The notes under the pieces: model-generated | What the model saw: the letters and a program-made list of their open reading frames with translations, nothing else | Told to the model about the DNA's origin: nothing | Database searches by the model: none | Position numbers and translations under genes: made by a program | Source: UBA9980 sp964436235 | GTDB taxonomy: Bacteria; Muiribacteriota; UBA9980 | Assembly: GCA_964436235.1 (NCBI GenBank) | Contig: CAYTCW010000120.1 | Span: forward strand, 1-13,115 | Length of the DNA: 13,115 nt | Direction: 5' to 3' | In this document: positions 1-8,814 of the stretch, piece by piece | Numbering within the stretch: the first letter of the stretch is position 1 | Layout of the letters: the number at the start of each line of letters is the position of its first letter

Positions 1-53
1 AAAAATAACCAGAGGAACTAAATCAGACTATGGTCTAATATCGGAGGTAAATA

Positions 54-1424
54 ATGGCTGAAAACAGAATCGAAATAGAAATAACTAATTTGCGCAACGC
101 GCTTTCCTTGGACGAAATTAAGTCGTGCCAGGCTGACATTTCACGGCATCACAGGGCGCTTCACGATAAAAGCGGCGCCGGCAGCGATTTTTTAGGCTGG
201 CTCGACCTTCCATCGAAAACGCAGGATAAATTTATAGATGAGATAGAAACGCTTGCGGCCGCAATCAGAAAAGAAGCCGACGTTTTTTTATGCGTCGGCA
301 TAGGCGGTTCCTATCTGGGCGCTAAAGCCGTCAATAATGCCATGAACGAGTTTTTTTACGATAATTACGATAAAGCCGGGCGGCCGAACCCGGTTATAAT
401 ATTTGCCGGCCAGAACCTTTCCGCGGTTTACATGAACTCGCTTTTTAAATACCTCGAAGGTAAAAGCGTTTATGTAAACGTAATATCTAAATCCGGCACT
501 ACGACCGAACCGGCGGTCGCTTTTCGCGTGATCAAAAAATATATGGAAGATAAATACGGCAAAGACGCTAAAAACCGTATAATAGCCACCACCGATCAAA
601 GTAAGGGCGCGCTTAAAAAACTCGCAGACAGCGAAGGCTATAAAACTTTCGTGATTCCCGACGACGTAGGCGGCCGCTTTTCGGTATTAACGCCCGTAGG
701 ACTTTTGCCCATAGCAGTCGCCGGCCATTCGATCAAAAAACTTGTCGAAGGCGCGAGAAGTTTCGAAACGCTCACGGCGTGCGACGATATTATGAAAAAT
801 CCCGCTTATATGTATGCGGCCTGCAGGTATCTGCTTTACAAAAAAGGGTTTATGGTAGAGCTTTTAAGCAATTTCGAACCCGCGCTGCACTTCGTTTCTG
901 AGTGGTGGAAACAGCTTTACGGCGAATCGGAAGGCAAGGATAAAAAGGGAATATTTCCCGCGGCGGTCGATTTTACCACCGACCTTCACAGCATGGGACA
1001 ATACATCCAGGACGGCGAAAGAAAACTATTCGAAACTTTTTTGATAATAGCAAAAACCGCGCGTTTCGATATTCCGCTCGATCCGGCAAATCTCGACGGC
1101 CTTAACTTTCTTGCCGGCAACGACCTTTCGCACGCCAATAAAATGGCCTACGAAGGCACGCGCTTAGCCCATTTAGAAGGCGGCGTTCCGAATATGACGA
1201 TAACGCTTCCCGAATTAAACGAGTATTATCTCGGACAGTTGATCTATTTTTATGAAAAAGCCGTCGCTATAAGCGGATACCTCATCGTGGTAAATCCTTT
1301 CGATCAGCCCGGCGTTGAAAGTTATAAAAAGAATATGTTCGCCCTCATGAAAAAACCGGGCTTCGAATCCGAAACCGAAAGGCTGAACGGAATTCTTTCT
1401 TCGGCTAATGTTATCAAAGTTTAG
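54..1424 (+). CDS. pgi: Glucose-6-phosphate isomerase
   Basis: Cytoplasmic enzyme that interconverts glucose 6-phosphate and fructose 6-phosphate in glycolysis and gluconeogenesis. The 456-residue length fits the short bacterial (Bacillus-like) form. Visible motifs, in order: a glycine-rich GIGGSYLGAKA at residues 82-92; the sugar-phosphate-binding SKSGTTTEP at 145-153; the family signature DDVGGRFSVLTPVG at 203-216; GESEGK at 290-295, holding the likely catalytic glutamate E291; DLHSMGQ at 310-316; a SHANKMAYEG segment with the family's conserved histidine; and QPGVESYK near the C-terminus with the conserved lysine. The ATG at 54 is preceded by GGAGG at 43-47 with 6 bases of spacing, which fixes the start. 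It is the first gene of a plus-strand group with the zinc-ribbon protein and metH. Nothing unusual is visible. Assignment is based on motif recognition. Confidence 0.97.
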   Translation: MAENRIEIEITNLRNALSLDEIKSCQADISRHHRALHDKSGAGSDFLGWLDLPSKTQDKFIDEIETLAAAIRKEADVFLCVGIGGSYLGAKAVNNAMNEFFYDNYDKAGRPNPVIIFAGQNLSAVYMNSLFKYLEGKSVYVNVISKSGTTTEPAVAFRVIKKYMEDKYGKDAKNRIIATTDQSKGALKKLADSEGYKTFVIPDDVGGRFSVLTPVGLLPIAVAGHSIKKLVEGARSFETLTACDDIMKNPAYMYAACRYLLYKKGFMVELLSNFEPALHFVSEWWKQLYGESEGKDKKGIFPAAVDFTTDLHSMGQYIQDGERKLFETFLIIAKTARFDIPLDPANLDGLNFLAGNDLSHANKMAYEGTRLAHLEGGVPNMTITLPELNEYYLGQLIYFYEKAVAISGYLIVVNPFDQPGVESYKKNMFALMKKPGFESETERLNGILSSANVIKV

Positions 1425-1482
1425 ACGGCGATTTTATTTACCGTTTGGTTAACCCGTTAAAAAGACAGGGGACAGAATATAA

Positions 1483-2223
1483 ATGATCGATTTTAATATA
1501 TGCCCGAACTGCAATGCCGAAGCGCCTCCCGATGAAACCGCCTGCCCGGTGTGCGGCGCGGCGCTTAGTAAAAAATCTTCTGATGCGAAGCATAATGACG
1601 CCTATAATCAGGCGGTCCCGCGGGCGCCTAAAAAGAGCGCGTTCGCTCCGGTTAACGGAGACGGACGGATTAACACCGCCGCGGCCGGACCGGATGAAAG
1701 CGGTTATCGCGACAACGGAGGCGGATACGGCGTCATACGGGGCGCGCAGCATTCTCTTAGCGGCGGCGTTATCGCCCTGCTTACGATATTTACGATAGCC
1801 GGTTTTGTAATAAGCATTATAGCCGCAGGAATCGCGGCTATATTATTCGTGTTTTCGAATATAGGCTGGCATCGTTCGGGCCATGAAGAACGCATGTTAG
1901 AACTGCTGATAGTTCTTTGCGGTTATTCTTTCGTCACCGCTTCGTGTTTCGCAGGATCGGCCGCGGGATATAATCTTGGCGCTTATATCTGCATAAGAAC
2001 GCAAATGGTCAAACGCGAATTAACCATAGTTTCCGTCAGGGCCATGCTCGGAGCTTATTTCGCCGCGTTTATGAGCGCGGCCGTTTTTACGATTGCCGGA
2101 TTTATTCTGGGACTCGATTACGCAACTCTTGAAGCCATAGTTTTTTTAAACGTTGCGGCCGCGATCCCCTTTTGCGCTTATGTAATGAGGCGCGTCATGA
2201 AAGCCGAAAAGGAAATGCCATAA
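1483..2223 (+). CDS. Zinc-ribbon membrane protein of unknown function
   Basis: I do not recognise this 246-residue protein as a named family. The N-terminus carries a zinc-ribbon pattern with two CxxC pairs (C7/C10 and C21/C24). A hydrophilic, probably disordered linker rich in Gly, Ala and charged residues follows at about 30-92. The C-terminal part has about four hydrophobic segments (roughly 95-126, 139-170, 188-210 and 215-235), ending in a basic tail at about 236-244. This is the common layout of a cytoplasmic zinc ribbon tethered to a small multi-pass membrane domain. The ATG has only a moderate Shine-Dalgarno (AGGGGA at 1467-1472, 10 bases upstream). It lies 58 bases after pgi and 26 bases before metH, so it is probably co-transcribed, but neither neighbour points to a role. 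The reading frame is open throughout with codon use like its neighbours, so I think it is real. Confidence 0.85.
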   Translation: MIDFNICPNCNAEAPPDETACPVCGAALSKKSSDAKHNDAYNQAVPRAPKKSAFAPVNGDGRINTAAAGPDESGYRDNGGGYGVIRGAQHSLSGGVIALLTIFTIAGFVISIIAAGIAAILFVFSNIGWHRSGHEERMLELLIVLCGYSFVTASCFAGSAAGYNLGAYICIRTQMVKRELTIVSVRAMLGAYFAAFMSAAVFTIAGFILGLDYATLEAIVFLNVAAAIPFCAYVMRRVMKAEKEMP

Positions 2224-2249
2224 TATTTTGTTAGCGTACTGGAGTGACT

Positions 2250-5200
2250 ATGAGCGATAAAATTAATAAAACCAAGGTTGATAGATTAATAAATTACTGT
2301 TTAAAACAAACTCTTCTGTTCGACGGCGCCATGGGCACGCAGATACAGGCGCATTGCCCCGATCCGGCGCTTTTTTGCGGTTATGAAGGTTTCGGAGAGC
2401 AGCTTAATATTACGGCGCCGCATATAATCGAAAACATTCATGCCGGCTATCTTAAAAGCGGCGCGCGCGCCGTTGAAACCAATACTTTCAGCGCAAACGG
2501 CATCGTAATGGAAGAATACGGCATCGGCGGCGCTAAAAAGGTATATGAAATAGCACGCCTCGGCGCCGAAATAGGCGCGGCCGCCGTTAAAAAATTCGCG
2601 GCCGAAAATCCCGGCGATTATTTCGTCGGCGGCTCGATAGGGCCTTCGACCAAACTTCCCGGACTCGGCCATATATCTTTCAAAGATATGGCCGCCGCTT
2701 ATAAGCCGCAGATCGAAGGCTTGATCGACGGCGGCGCCGACATCCTGTTAGTGGAAACCTGCCAGGATATTTTACAGGTTAAATGCCTGTTAAGCGTTAT
2801 AAGCGAAGTGTTTGAAAGAAAAGGCGCGGCGCTTCCGGTAATGGCTTCGCTCACTCTTCAGCAGAACGGGGCGATGCTCGCCGGCACCGATATTTCCGCC
2901 ATAGCGGCTATTTTAAACGATTATGCCATAGTCACTTCGATCGGTTTTAACTGCGCGCTCGGCCCCTTCGAGCTCGAAAAGCATATCGAAACGCTCGCGC
3001 GCCTCACCAATAAGCTCGTTTCGGCCATGCCCAACGCCGGGCTGCCCGAAAACATTAACGGTAAAACGGTTTACAGGCTTACTCCCGATGAATTCGCCGG
3101 ATTCATTTCGCGCTTCGCCTCTAAATACGGGATTAATATAGCCGGCGGCTGCTGCGGCACTACGCCCGCTCACATAAAGGCCGCCGCCAAAGCGCTTTCA
3201 ACCGTAAAACCGGCGCAGCGCAATAATACGGTAGAACCTTCCGTGGCGAGCGTTTATAGCGCCTGGACTAAAAAACAACAACCCCGCCCGTTTATAATAG
3301 GCGAACGCACTAACGCTAACGGCTCCAAGGCTTTTCGAGAACTTCTGCTCAAAGGCGATTACGACGCCATGATGGCGGTAGCTAAAAACCAGCAGAACGG
3401 AGGCGCGCACGCTATCGATCTGTGCGTCGCCTACGTCGGACGAGATGAAATTAAAGATATGCACGAGGCGTCTAAAAGATTCGCCTCTACTGTTAACCTT
3501 CCGTTAGTAATCGATTCGACCAATCCTGAAGTTATCGAAACCGCGCTTATGAACCATGGCGGAAAGTGCATCATTAATTCCATCAACCTCGAAGACGGCG
3601 GCGAAAAACTTAAAAAAGTATGCCTGATGGCTAAAAAATATAATGCCGCGCTCATTGCGCTCACAATCGATGAAGAGGGCATGGCTAAAACCGCCGCTAA
3701 AAAACTTTCGACGGCCAGACGCATTTACGATATATGCACCGGCGAATTCGAAATAGCGGCGCACGATTTAATATTCGACCCGCTTACCTTTACCATCGGT
3801 TCGGGCGATGAAACGCTCAGAAATTCAGCGGTCGAAACCATCGAGGCCATAAAGCTGATAAAAGAATCGCTGCCCGGCGTTTACACTTCGCTCGGCATCT
3901 CGAACGTATCGTTTGGATTAAAGGCGAAGATAAGAGAAATAATAAATTCGGTATTTTTAAAACATTGCATAGAAGCCGGTCTTGACATGGCCATTATCAA
4001 TCCGGCCGGATTTCTGGCCTATCATAAAATAGAAAAAGACGATCTGATGATGGCCGAAGATCTTATCTTCAACCGCGCCCGCGACGGAAAAGATCCGCTG
4101 CTCGACTTTTTGAATTATTTCGACCAAAAAATGTCTGAAGGCGCTTTCAGCGGGGCCGCGCATAAAGCCGATAAACTTGTCAATTTAACCCCGGCGGAAA
4201 AATTATCCGCAATGGTTATCGACGGCGAACGCTCCGGCCTCGAAGAGATCATCGAAAAACTATGCGAATCCGAAAAGCCGCTCGAAATTATAAACGGCCC
4301 TCTGATAGAGGCCATGAAAAAGGTCGGCGAGCTTTTCGGCTCCGGCGTTATGCAGCTTCCTTTCGTGCTGCAGTCGGCGGAAGTAATGAAGCGCGCCGTC
4401 GGTTTCTTAGAAGCGAAGATGGAAAAAGCCGGCTATGAAAAAGCCGGAAAGATAGTTCTGGCAACGGTTTCAGGCGACGTTCACGACATCGGCAAAAACC
4501 TCGTGGATATTATTCTTACCAATAACGGATTCGAGGTTTATAATCTCGGCATAAAAATACCAGTTGAAGAAATGATCGCCGCATGCGAAAAGAACGGCGC
4601 GAAAATTATCGGCATGAGCGGCCTTTTAGTCCGTTCCACCGAAATAATGCGCGAAAATTTGATCGAATTAGAACGGCGCGGGAAAAAATACGATGTGATA
4701 CTCGGCGGCGCCGCGCTAACCAGAAAATTCGTCGAAGAAGACCTGACAAAGCTCTATAGCGGCCGTGTTTTCTACGCCGAAGACGCGTTTAGCGGCCTTT
4801 CAATAATGAAAAAAATAACTTCGAACGAAGCGGGCGAAAATACCGGTGAAGTAAAAAAATCAACGGCCAAACCCGTAAACGCAATATTAAATCAACCGGG
4901 ACCTTCAGCGGCGGGGCCGGAAATAAAACCGTGCGGAGATATTCCGTTGCCGCCGTTTTTAGGAAGACGCGTTCTCAAAAATATAGACCCGGCGCTCGTT
5001 TATCCCTTTATCAATAAAATAACGCTTTACCGCGGTCAGTGGCAGTATAAGCGCGGCAATACCGCAAAAGACGAATACGACAACCTTATTTCAACCGTCG
5101 TGGAGCCGCTTTTTTTTAACCTTACCGAAAAATGCCGCGCGGAAAACTTATTCGAGTTAAACGCCGTTTACGGTTACTATAATTGCGTAAGCTGCGGCGA

Positions 5201-5735
5201 AACCGTTAAAATTTTTTCGCCCGATAATTCCGGGCGCATAGCCGCCGAATTTAAATTTCCCCGCCAGAGCGTTAAAAACGGGCTTTCGATAGCCGACTTT
5301 ATAGCGCCGGAAACCTCCGGAATAAAAGATATCATCGCATTATTAGCCGTGAGCGCCGGAAAAAAAATCGGCGAAGAAATCAAAAAACTATACTCAAAAG
5401 ATAATTATAAACAATATCTTCATCTACACGGCCTTTCAGTTGAAACGGCCGAGGCGTTCACCGAATATATGCATTTTCTCATCCGTAAAGAAATGGGTAT
5501 CATCGACGCCGGCGCGCTCGACAACCAGGCCATGGTCCGTCAAAAATACCGCGGATCGCGCTACAGCTTTGGCTATCCGGCCTGCCCCGATCTGAATATG
5601 CAAAAAATTCTTTTCGACATATTAAAGCCGGAAGAAATAGGCCTCGAACTGAGCGATACCTGCGAAATGATCCCGGAACAATCCACTACGGCGATTATAA
5701 TACATCACCCGGACGCGAAATATTTCGCAGTGTAG
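2250..5735 (+). CDS. metH: Cobalamin-dependent methionine synthase
   Basis: Transfers a methyl group from 5-methyltetrahydrofolate via cobalamin to homocysteine, giving methionine. All four MetH modules are present in 1161 residues. The homocysteine domain (about 20-320) has zinc ligands C235 (GFNC) and C301/C302 (GGCCGTTP). The pterin-binding domain (about 346-610) begins at GERTNANGSK. The cobalamin cap and binding domain (about 645-855) carry DVHDIGKN with axial ligand H745, plus SGLLVRST and ILGGAAL. The AdoMet reactivation domain (about 898-1161) has DIPLPPF, RGQWQYKRG and RYSFGYPACPD. The enzyme ends soon after HPDAKYFAV, as in MetH forms lacking the longer tail of the E. coli protein. 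A low-complexity linker at about 856-897 joins the last two modules. An in-frame GTG at 2244 exists, but it lies inside the Shine-Dalgarno GGAG (2241-2244), which is correctly spaced for the ATG at 2250; I therefore chose the ATG. Confidence 0.97.
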   Translation: MSDKINKTKVDRLINYCLKQTLLFDGAMGTQIQAHCPDPALFCGYEGFGEQLNITAPHIIENIHAGYLKSGARAVETNTFSANGIVMEEYGIGGAKKVYEIARLGAEIGAAAVKKFAAENPGDYFVGGSIGPSTKLPGLGHISFKDMAAAYKPQIEGLIDGGADILLVETCQDILQVKCLLSVISEVFERKGAALPVMASLTLQQNGAMLAGTDISAIAAILNDYAIVTSIGFNCALGPFELEKHIETLARLTNKLVSAMPNAGLPENINGKTVYRLTPDEFAGFISRFASKYGINIAGGCCGTTPAHIKAAAKALSTVKPAQRNNTVEPSVASVYSAWTKKQQPRPFIIGERTNANGSKAFRELLLKGDYDAMMAVAKNQQNGGAHAIDLCVAYVGRDEIKDMHEASKRFASTVNLPLVIDSTNPEVIETALMNHGGKCIINSINLEDGGEKLKKVCLMAKKYNAALIALTIDEEGMAKTAAKKLSTARRIYDICTGEFEIAAHDLIFDPLTFTIGSGDETLRNSAVETIEAIKLIKESLPGVYTSLGISNVSFGLKAKIREIINSVFLKHCIEAGLDMAIINPAGFLAYHKIEKDDLMMAEDLIFNRARDGKDPLLDFLNYFDQKMSEGAFSGAAHKADKLVNLTPAEKLSAMVIDGERSGLEEIIEKLCESEKPLEIINGPLIEAMKKVGELFGSGVMQLPFVLQSAEVMKRAVGFLEAKMEKAGYEKAGKIVLATVSGDVHDIGKNLVDIILTNNGFEVYNLGIKIPVEEMIAACEKNGAKIIGMSGLLVRSTEIMRENLIELERRGKKYDVILGGAALTRKFVEEDLTKLYSGRVFYAEDAFSGLSIMKKITSNEAGENTGEVKKSTAKPVNAILNQPGPSAAGPEIKPCGDIPLPPFLGRRVLKNIDPALVYPFINKITLYRGQWQYKRGNTAKDEYDNLISTVVEPLFFNLTEKCRAENLFELNAVYGYYNCVSCGETVKIFSPDNSGRIAAEFKFPRQSVKNGLSIADFIAPETSGIKDIIALLAVSAGKKIGEEIKKLYSKDNYKQYLHLHGLSVETAEAFTEYMHFLIRKEMGIIDAGALDNQAMVRQKYRGSRYSFGYPACPDLNMQKILFDILKPEEIGLELSDTCEMIPEQSTTAIIIHHPDAKYFAV

Positions 5736-5791
5736 CCTTTGAGCGCAACGCGGTAATAAAACAATTCAATTGAAATACAAACTTAAAATGA

Positions 5792-5837
5792 AAAACGGGG
5801 CGAAATAAAGTTATAAACTTCATATTCGCCCCGTTTT
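5792..5837. terminator. Probable bidirectional intrinsic terminator between metH and hydA
   Basis: A perfect 13-base inverted repeat (5792-5804 with 5825-5837), with a GC core of CGGGGCG and outer A4/T4 ends, encloses a second 5-base stem (5808-5812 with 5816-5820) around a 3-base loop. The right arm ends in TTTT on the plus strand and the left arm gives TTTT on the minus strand. It lies in the 152-base spacer between the converging metH and hydA stops, where it can serve both transcripts. Confidence 0.85.
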
Positions 5838-5887
5838 CAATTCCGCTTCAAGTTGAGTAAATAAATACTTAACTCAAAACTTACTAC

Positions 5888-7195
5888 TTATTCGTTTATG
5901 AATTTTACGTCAAGCATGTGCGTTGCGCACGATATGCATGGATCGTAAGCGCGCACGAGCATTTCGAGTGTAAGCGCTATTTCTTCTTTTGATTTTGTCG
6001 GAAGTATTTCCGGAACTAACTTTTCCATATCGGCGTCGATATTAGCGAGATTCTGACCGGTAGGAATGATGCAGTTAGCGTTGACGATATAGCCTTTGTC
6101 GTCATATTCGTATTCGTGATAAAGCGTTCCGCGCGGAACTTCTACAGCGCCTGCGCCTACGCCCGCTTTTGTCATTACATGACGATCTTCTTCTTTAAGG
6201 CCTTTTTCGAGCAGTTCGTCAATTATTCTGATTGCGTCTTCGGCGCAATGCACTAATTCGACTAACTGAGCGACCGTGTTTAAGAACGGATTGTGGCATG
6301 GAGCTTTCAATCCGGCTGCCGCCGCTATTTCTTTAGCCCACGGGGTTAAAAGATCGTAGTTGATATTGAATCTTGAAAGCGCGCCGACGAATATCGGGCC
6401 GTTATTGCCGCGAACGTGTTTAGCGGCCGAATGCTTGACCACATATTCTTTTATTTTTTCACGGTAATTGGAAATAGGCGTAACGTCGCCGTCGCTGGAT
6501 TTAATAACGCCGTCGATGAAAGCGTATTCGTAAGGCTTCGAAAGCGCTACATACTCAGTCTTGCGAGTGAAATCCGGTATCTTCGGGGCAAGAGCGAGAA
6601 CGGTGGTGACGGTCTCTTTTAAATCGGGAATAAACTCTTTTTCGAGTTTGGTGCGCAATTCTTTCAATTCGGAAGCCTTCGGTATTCTTGTAAAACCGTT
6701 TACCACAGCCGATATCGTATGAATTTTACGGCCGGCCATAACTTCGCCGATATAGTGGCCTAAGCGTTTCATACGAAGCGCGCGAACTACCACGTCGGGA
6801 TGGCTCGCAACGAGAGGAACGACCGAATTAACGCCAAGACAGTCGGGAGCCACTAAGAAATAAATGTGAAGAACGTGCGATTCTATAGTTTCGCCGTGCA
6901 TCAAAAGTTTTCTTAAAAGCTGCGTCTGCTGTGACGGAGTTATGCCCATAGCGTTTTCAGAAGCGCGCAGCGAGGTAAGAGTGTGGCCTACCGAACAGAT
7001 ACCGCATATTCTGGATGTAATGGGAGCGACTTCCGTATAATGGCGGCCGCGAAGCATCGCTTCGAAAAAGCGGGGAGCCTCTACTATGTGAAGTCTTGAT
7101 TCTTCCAACCTGCCGTCTTTAACGTTGACGACTATATTACCGTGTCCTTCTACTCTTGTTACGTGTTCTAAGTTTAATTGCAAACTGGTTGTCAT
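5888..7195 (-). CDS. hydA: Group 3b [NiFe] hydrogenase large (alpha) subunit
   Basis: Catalytic subunit of a cytoplasmic NAD(P)-linked [NiFe] hydrogenase (sulfhydrogenase type), which holds the Ni-Fe(CN)2CO centre. The 435-residue protein shows the EGHG motif at 16-19, the N-terminal nickel motif RICGICSVGH at 62-71 (C64, C67) and the C-terminal motif DPCISCATH at 418-426 (C420, C423, H426). Only nine residues follow H426; in this family a dedicated endopeptidase cuts after this histidine once nickel is inserted, so a short precursor tail is expected. The start overlaps the hydD stop by four bases (ATGA), and AAGGAGG lies about 9 bases upstream. It is last in the unit hydB-hydG-hydD-hydA, the order known in Pyrococcus, and is followed by a terminator. 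The name hydA is also used for unrelated [FeFe] hydrogenases; this is not one. The 3b call rests on the motifs plus the partner subunits. Confidence 0.96.
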   Translation of the reverse strand: MTTSLQLNLEHVTRVEGHGNIVVNVKDGRLEESRLHIVEAPRFFEAMLRGRHYTEVAPITSRICGICSVGHTLTSLRASENAMGITPSQQTQLLRKLLMHGETIESHVLHIYFLVAPDCLGVNSVVPLVASHPDVVVRALRMKRLGHYIGEVMAGRKIHTISAVVNGFTRIPKASELKELRTKLEKEFIPDLKETVTTVLALAPKIPDFTRKTEYVALSKPYEYAFIDGVIKSSDGDVTPISNYREKIKEYVVKHSAAKHVRGNNGPIFVGALSRFNINYDLLTPWAKEIAAAAGLKAPCHNPFLNTVAQLVELVHCAEDAIRIIDELLEKGLKEEDRHVMTKAGVGAGAVEVPRGTLYHEYEYDDKGYIVNANCIIPTGQNLANIDADMEKLVPEILPTKSKEEIALTLEMLVRAYDPCISCATHMLDVKFINE

Positions 7196-7947
7196 CTTGT
7201 GGTGTCCTCCTTGCTGAAATTGTTGAACATCGTGAAGTTCAGCATGACGTCTTCGGCGCTGAGGCCGTGTTTAGCCAGAACGTCTTTCTGCGCGTTGATG
7301 TTAGGATGCGGAACAAAACCGCGGCAGCCAGTGCACGGATCGCCGTAACTGGTGCATATGGCGTCGCAGCCGGCTCTGGTAACAGGACCCATACAGGTTT
7401 CGCCGCGCTGGTACATACAAACGTTGTCTTTCATTTTACATTCGACGCAGACCGGATAATCGGGAAGCTGCGGTGTAACGCCCATAAGGACTGATTTAAC
7501 GATTCTGAGAAATTCGTGGCGGTTGATCGGGCAGCCGGGGATTTCGCAATCCACTTTAACTACCGCGCTCAAAGGCCTGACTGCGTATGAGTCGAGTCTT
7601 TCATAATGCGCTTTATCTTTATAGACATAGTTTTTATAATCGGCAGCCGAATATTTGTTTTTCATGGCGTTAAGGCCGCCTGTGCATGCGCACGCGCCAA
7701 GAGCTACTAATATTTTAGCCTGCCTTCTGATTTTTTTAATTCTAACCTCGTCAGCCGGTCTGGAAATCGAGCCTTCGATGAAAGCTATTTCATAATCCTG
7801 GCCCTTATCGCTTATAGCTTCGCGGAAATTAACAATTTCAACCGCGTTTAAAAGATCTATCATGTCCTGAGGTTCCTGATTTAATACTTCAAGCTGACAG
7901 CCTTCGCATGATGTAAAATCGAAAAAAGCTACCTTGGGTTTACTCAT
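7192..7947 (-). CDS. hydD: Group 3b [NiFe] hydrogenase small (delta) subunit
   Basis: Electron-transfer small subunit that passes electrons between the Ni-Fe site in HydA and the diaphorase subunits. In 251 residues the proximal [4Fe-4S] ligands of the family are visible: C14 and C17 in SCEGCQ, C86 in GACACTGG and C139 in PGCPIN. A second cysteine-rich part holds C167, C170, C177, C185, C194, C198, C205 and C208, enough for two more [4Fe-4S] clusters. There is no twin-arginine signal, as expected for a cytoplasmic enzyme. The stop codon overlaps the hydA start (ATGA), while the start directly abuts the hydG stop without a spare base. Its AAGGAGG (7957-7963) lies within the end of hydG, suggesting translational coupling. 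The name follows the Pyrococcus sulfhydrogenase nomenclature. Confidence 0.95.
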   Translation of the reverse strand: MSKPKVAFFDFTSCEGCQLEVLNQEPQDMIDLLNAVEIVNFREAISDKGQDYEIAFIEGSISRPADEVRIKKIRRQAKILVALGACACTGGLNAMKNKYSAADYKNYVYKDKAHYERLDSYAVRPLSAVVKVDCEIPGCPINRHEFLRIVKSVLMGVTPQLPDYPVCVECKMKDNVCMYQRGETCMGPVTRAGCDAICTSYGDPCTGCRGFVPHPNINAQKDVLAKHGLSAEDVMLNFTMFNNFSKEDTTR

Positions 7948-8814
7948 TTATATAGCCTCCTTAAAATCGCGTACCTGGGCATAATTAAAAACGGGGCCTT
8001 CACAGCAGACGTAAACGCTGTTAATCTGGCAGTGTCCGCATTTGCCTACGCCGCATTTCATTCTGCGTTCGAGCGAAAGATATATGTTTTCAGCCGGAAT
8101 TTTCTTGCCGAGAACTTCCATGACGACGAATTTATACATGATAGGCGGGCCGCACACGGCTACTATCGTATTGTTCGGATCGTCAATTTTAACTTTCGAA
8201 AAAAGCGTGGTGATAACGCCGACATTTTTATTCCAGCCTTCAGCGCCGCGGTCAACCGTGATATGAAAGTTAATATCTTTGTTTTTTTCGAGCGCTTCGA
8301 TTTCTTTTTTGTAAAGTATTTCTTTAGGCTCGCGCGTGCCATAGAGCAACGTAACGTCTTTATAGTCTTTTCTAGTTTCAAGGACGTAATTAATCAGCGA
8401 GCGCAAAGGGGCATAGCCGAGGCCGCCCGCCACGAACAAAACATTTTTGCCCTTAAAATTATTAACGTCGAAGCCGGTGCCGAAAGGTCCGCGAATGCCG
8501 ACCGAGTCTCCGACTTTGAGCTGATGAATCTTGTTAGTTACCGTGCCGGCGTTTCTGATGCAAAGTTCGAATTTGCCTTTTACCGTCGGAGGCGATGAAA
8601 TTGAAATAGGCGCTTCGCCTATGCCGAATACTGAAACTTCGACGAACTGGCCTGGATTGTGGCCCAGATCTGATTTATCGAGGTATTCTAATTCGTAATA
8701 AGTTTCCCTCTCGGTAAAAACTTCAATTTTATTTATTTTAGCCATTTTAGGCAAAAACATATTGGTATCGGTATTTTTATGTCTTACCGGCGCGGCGGTT
8801 ATTGTATTACTCAT
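7948..8814 (-). CDS. hydG: Group 3b hydrogenase gamma subunit, FAD/NAD(P)-binding reductase
   Basis: Diaphorase subunit that exchanges electrons with NAD(P)H through FAD and a [2Fe-2S] cluster; homologous to the ferredoxin-NADP reductase and dihydroorotate dehydrogenase electron-transfer (PyrK) families. The 288 residues show an FAD-binding barrel with EAPISISS at 67-74, a nucleotide-binding fold with AGGLGYAPLRS at 129-139 and CGPP at 221-224, and a C-terminal cluster motif with C254, C259, C262 and C270 just before CEGPVF, as in PyrK. An AAGGAGG at 8824-8830 supports the ATG at 8814, which gives an 8-base overlap with the end of hydB. The first 20 or so residues look unstructured. Not to be confused with HydG, the [FeFe] hydrogenase radical-SAM maturase, which shares only the name. 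Confidence 0.95.
   Translation of the reverse strand: MSNTITAAPVRHKNTDTNMFLPKMAKINKIEVFTERETYYELEYLDKSDLGHNPGQFVEVSVFGIGEAPISISSPPTVKGKFELCIRNAGTVTNKIHQLKVGDSVGIRGPFGTGFDVNNFKGKNVLFVAGGLGYAPLRSLINYVLETRKDYKDVTLLYGTREPKEILYKKEIEALEKNKDINFHITVDRGAEGWNKNVGVITTLFSKVKIDDPNNTIVAVCGPPIMYKFVVMEVLGKKIPAENIYLSLERRMKCGVGKCGHCQINSVYVCCEGPVFNYAQVRDFKEAI

Noticed and set aside
288..599. Antisense open frame within pgi.
   Set aside because: The pgi motifs on the plus strand explain this region; the antisense frame lacks a ribosome binding site and recognisable content.
1105..1115. Possibility that the region hides a CRISPR array, prophage or defence system.
   Set aside because: Across the whole window I found no regularly spaced long repeats, integrase, transposase, nuclease or toxin-antitoxin genes.
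1449..1461. TTAACCCGTTAA hairpin between pgi and the zinc-ribbon gene as a terminator.
   Set aside because: The stem is only five mostly AT base pairs with a two-base loop, too short and weak for a terminator.
2244..2249. GTG at 2244 as the metH start.
   Set aside because: It lies within the GGAG ribosome binding site, which is properly spaced for the ATG at 2250; the difference is only two residues.
5852..5877. Weak TTGAGT/ACTCAA inverted repeat between the terminator and the hydA stop.
   Set aside because: Only six paired bases with mismatches inside, in AT-rich DNA; not distinguishable from chance, and the stronger hairpin nearby explains termination.
8032..8598. Long plus-strand open frame (188 codons) opposite hydG.
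   Set aside because: It is antisense to a well-supported gene with clear motifs; its translation has no recognisable domain and is typical of the mirror frame of biased codons.
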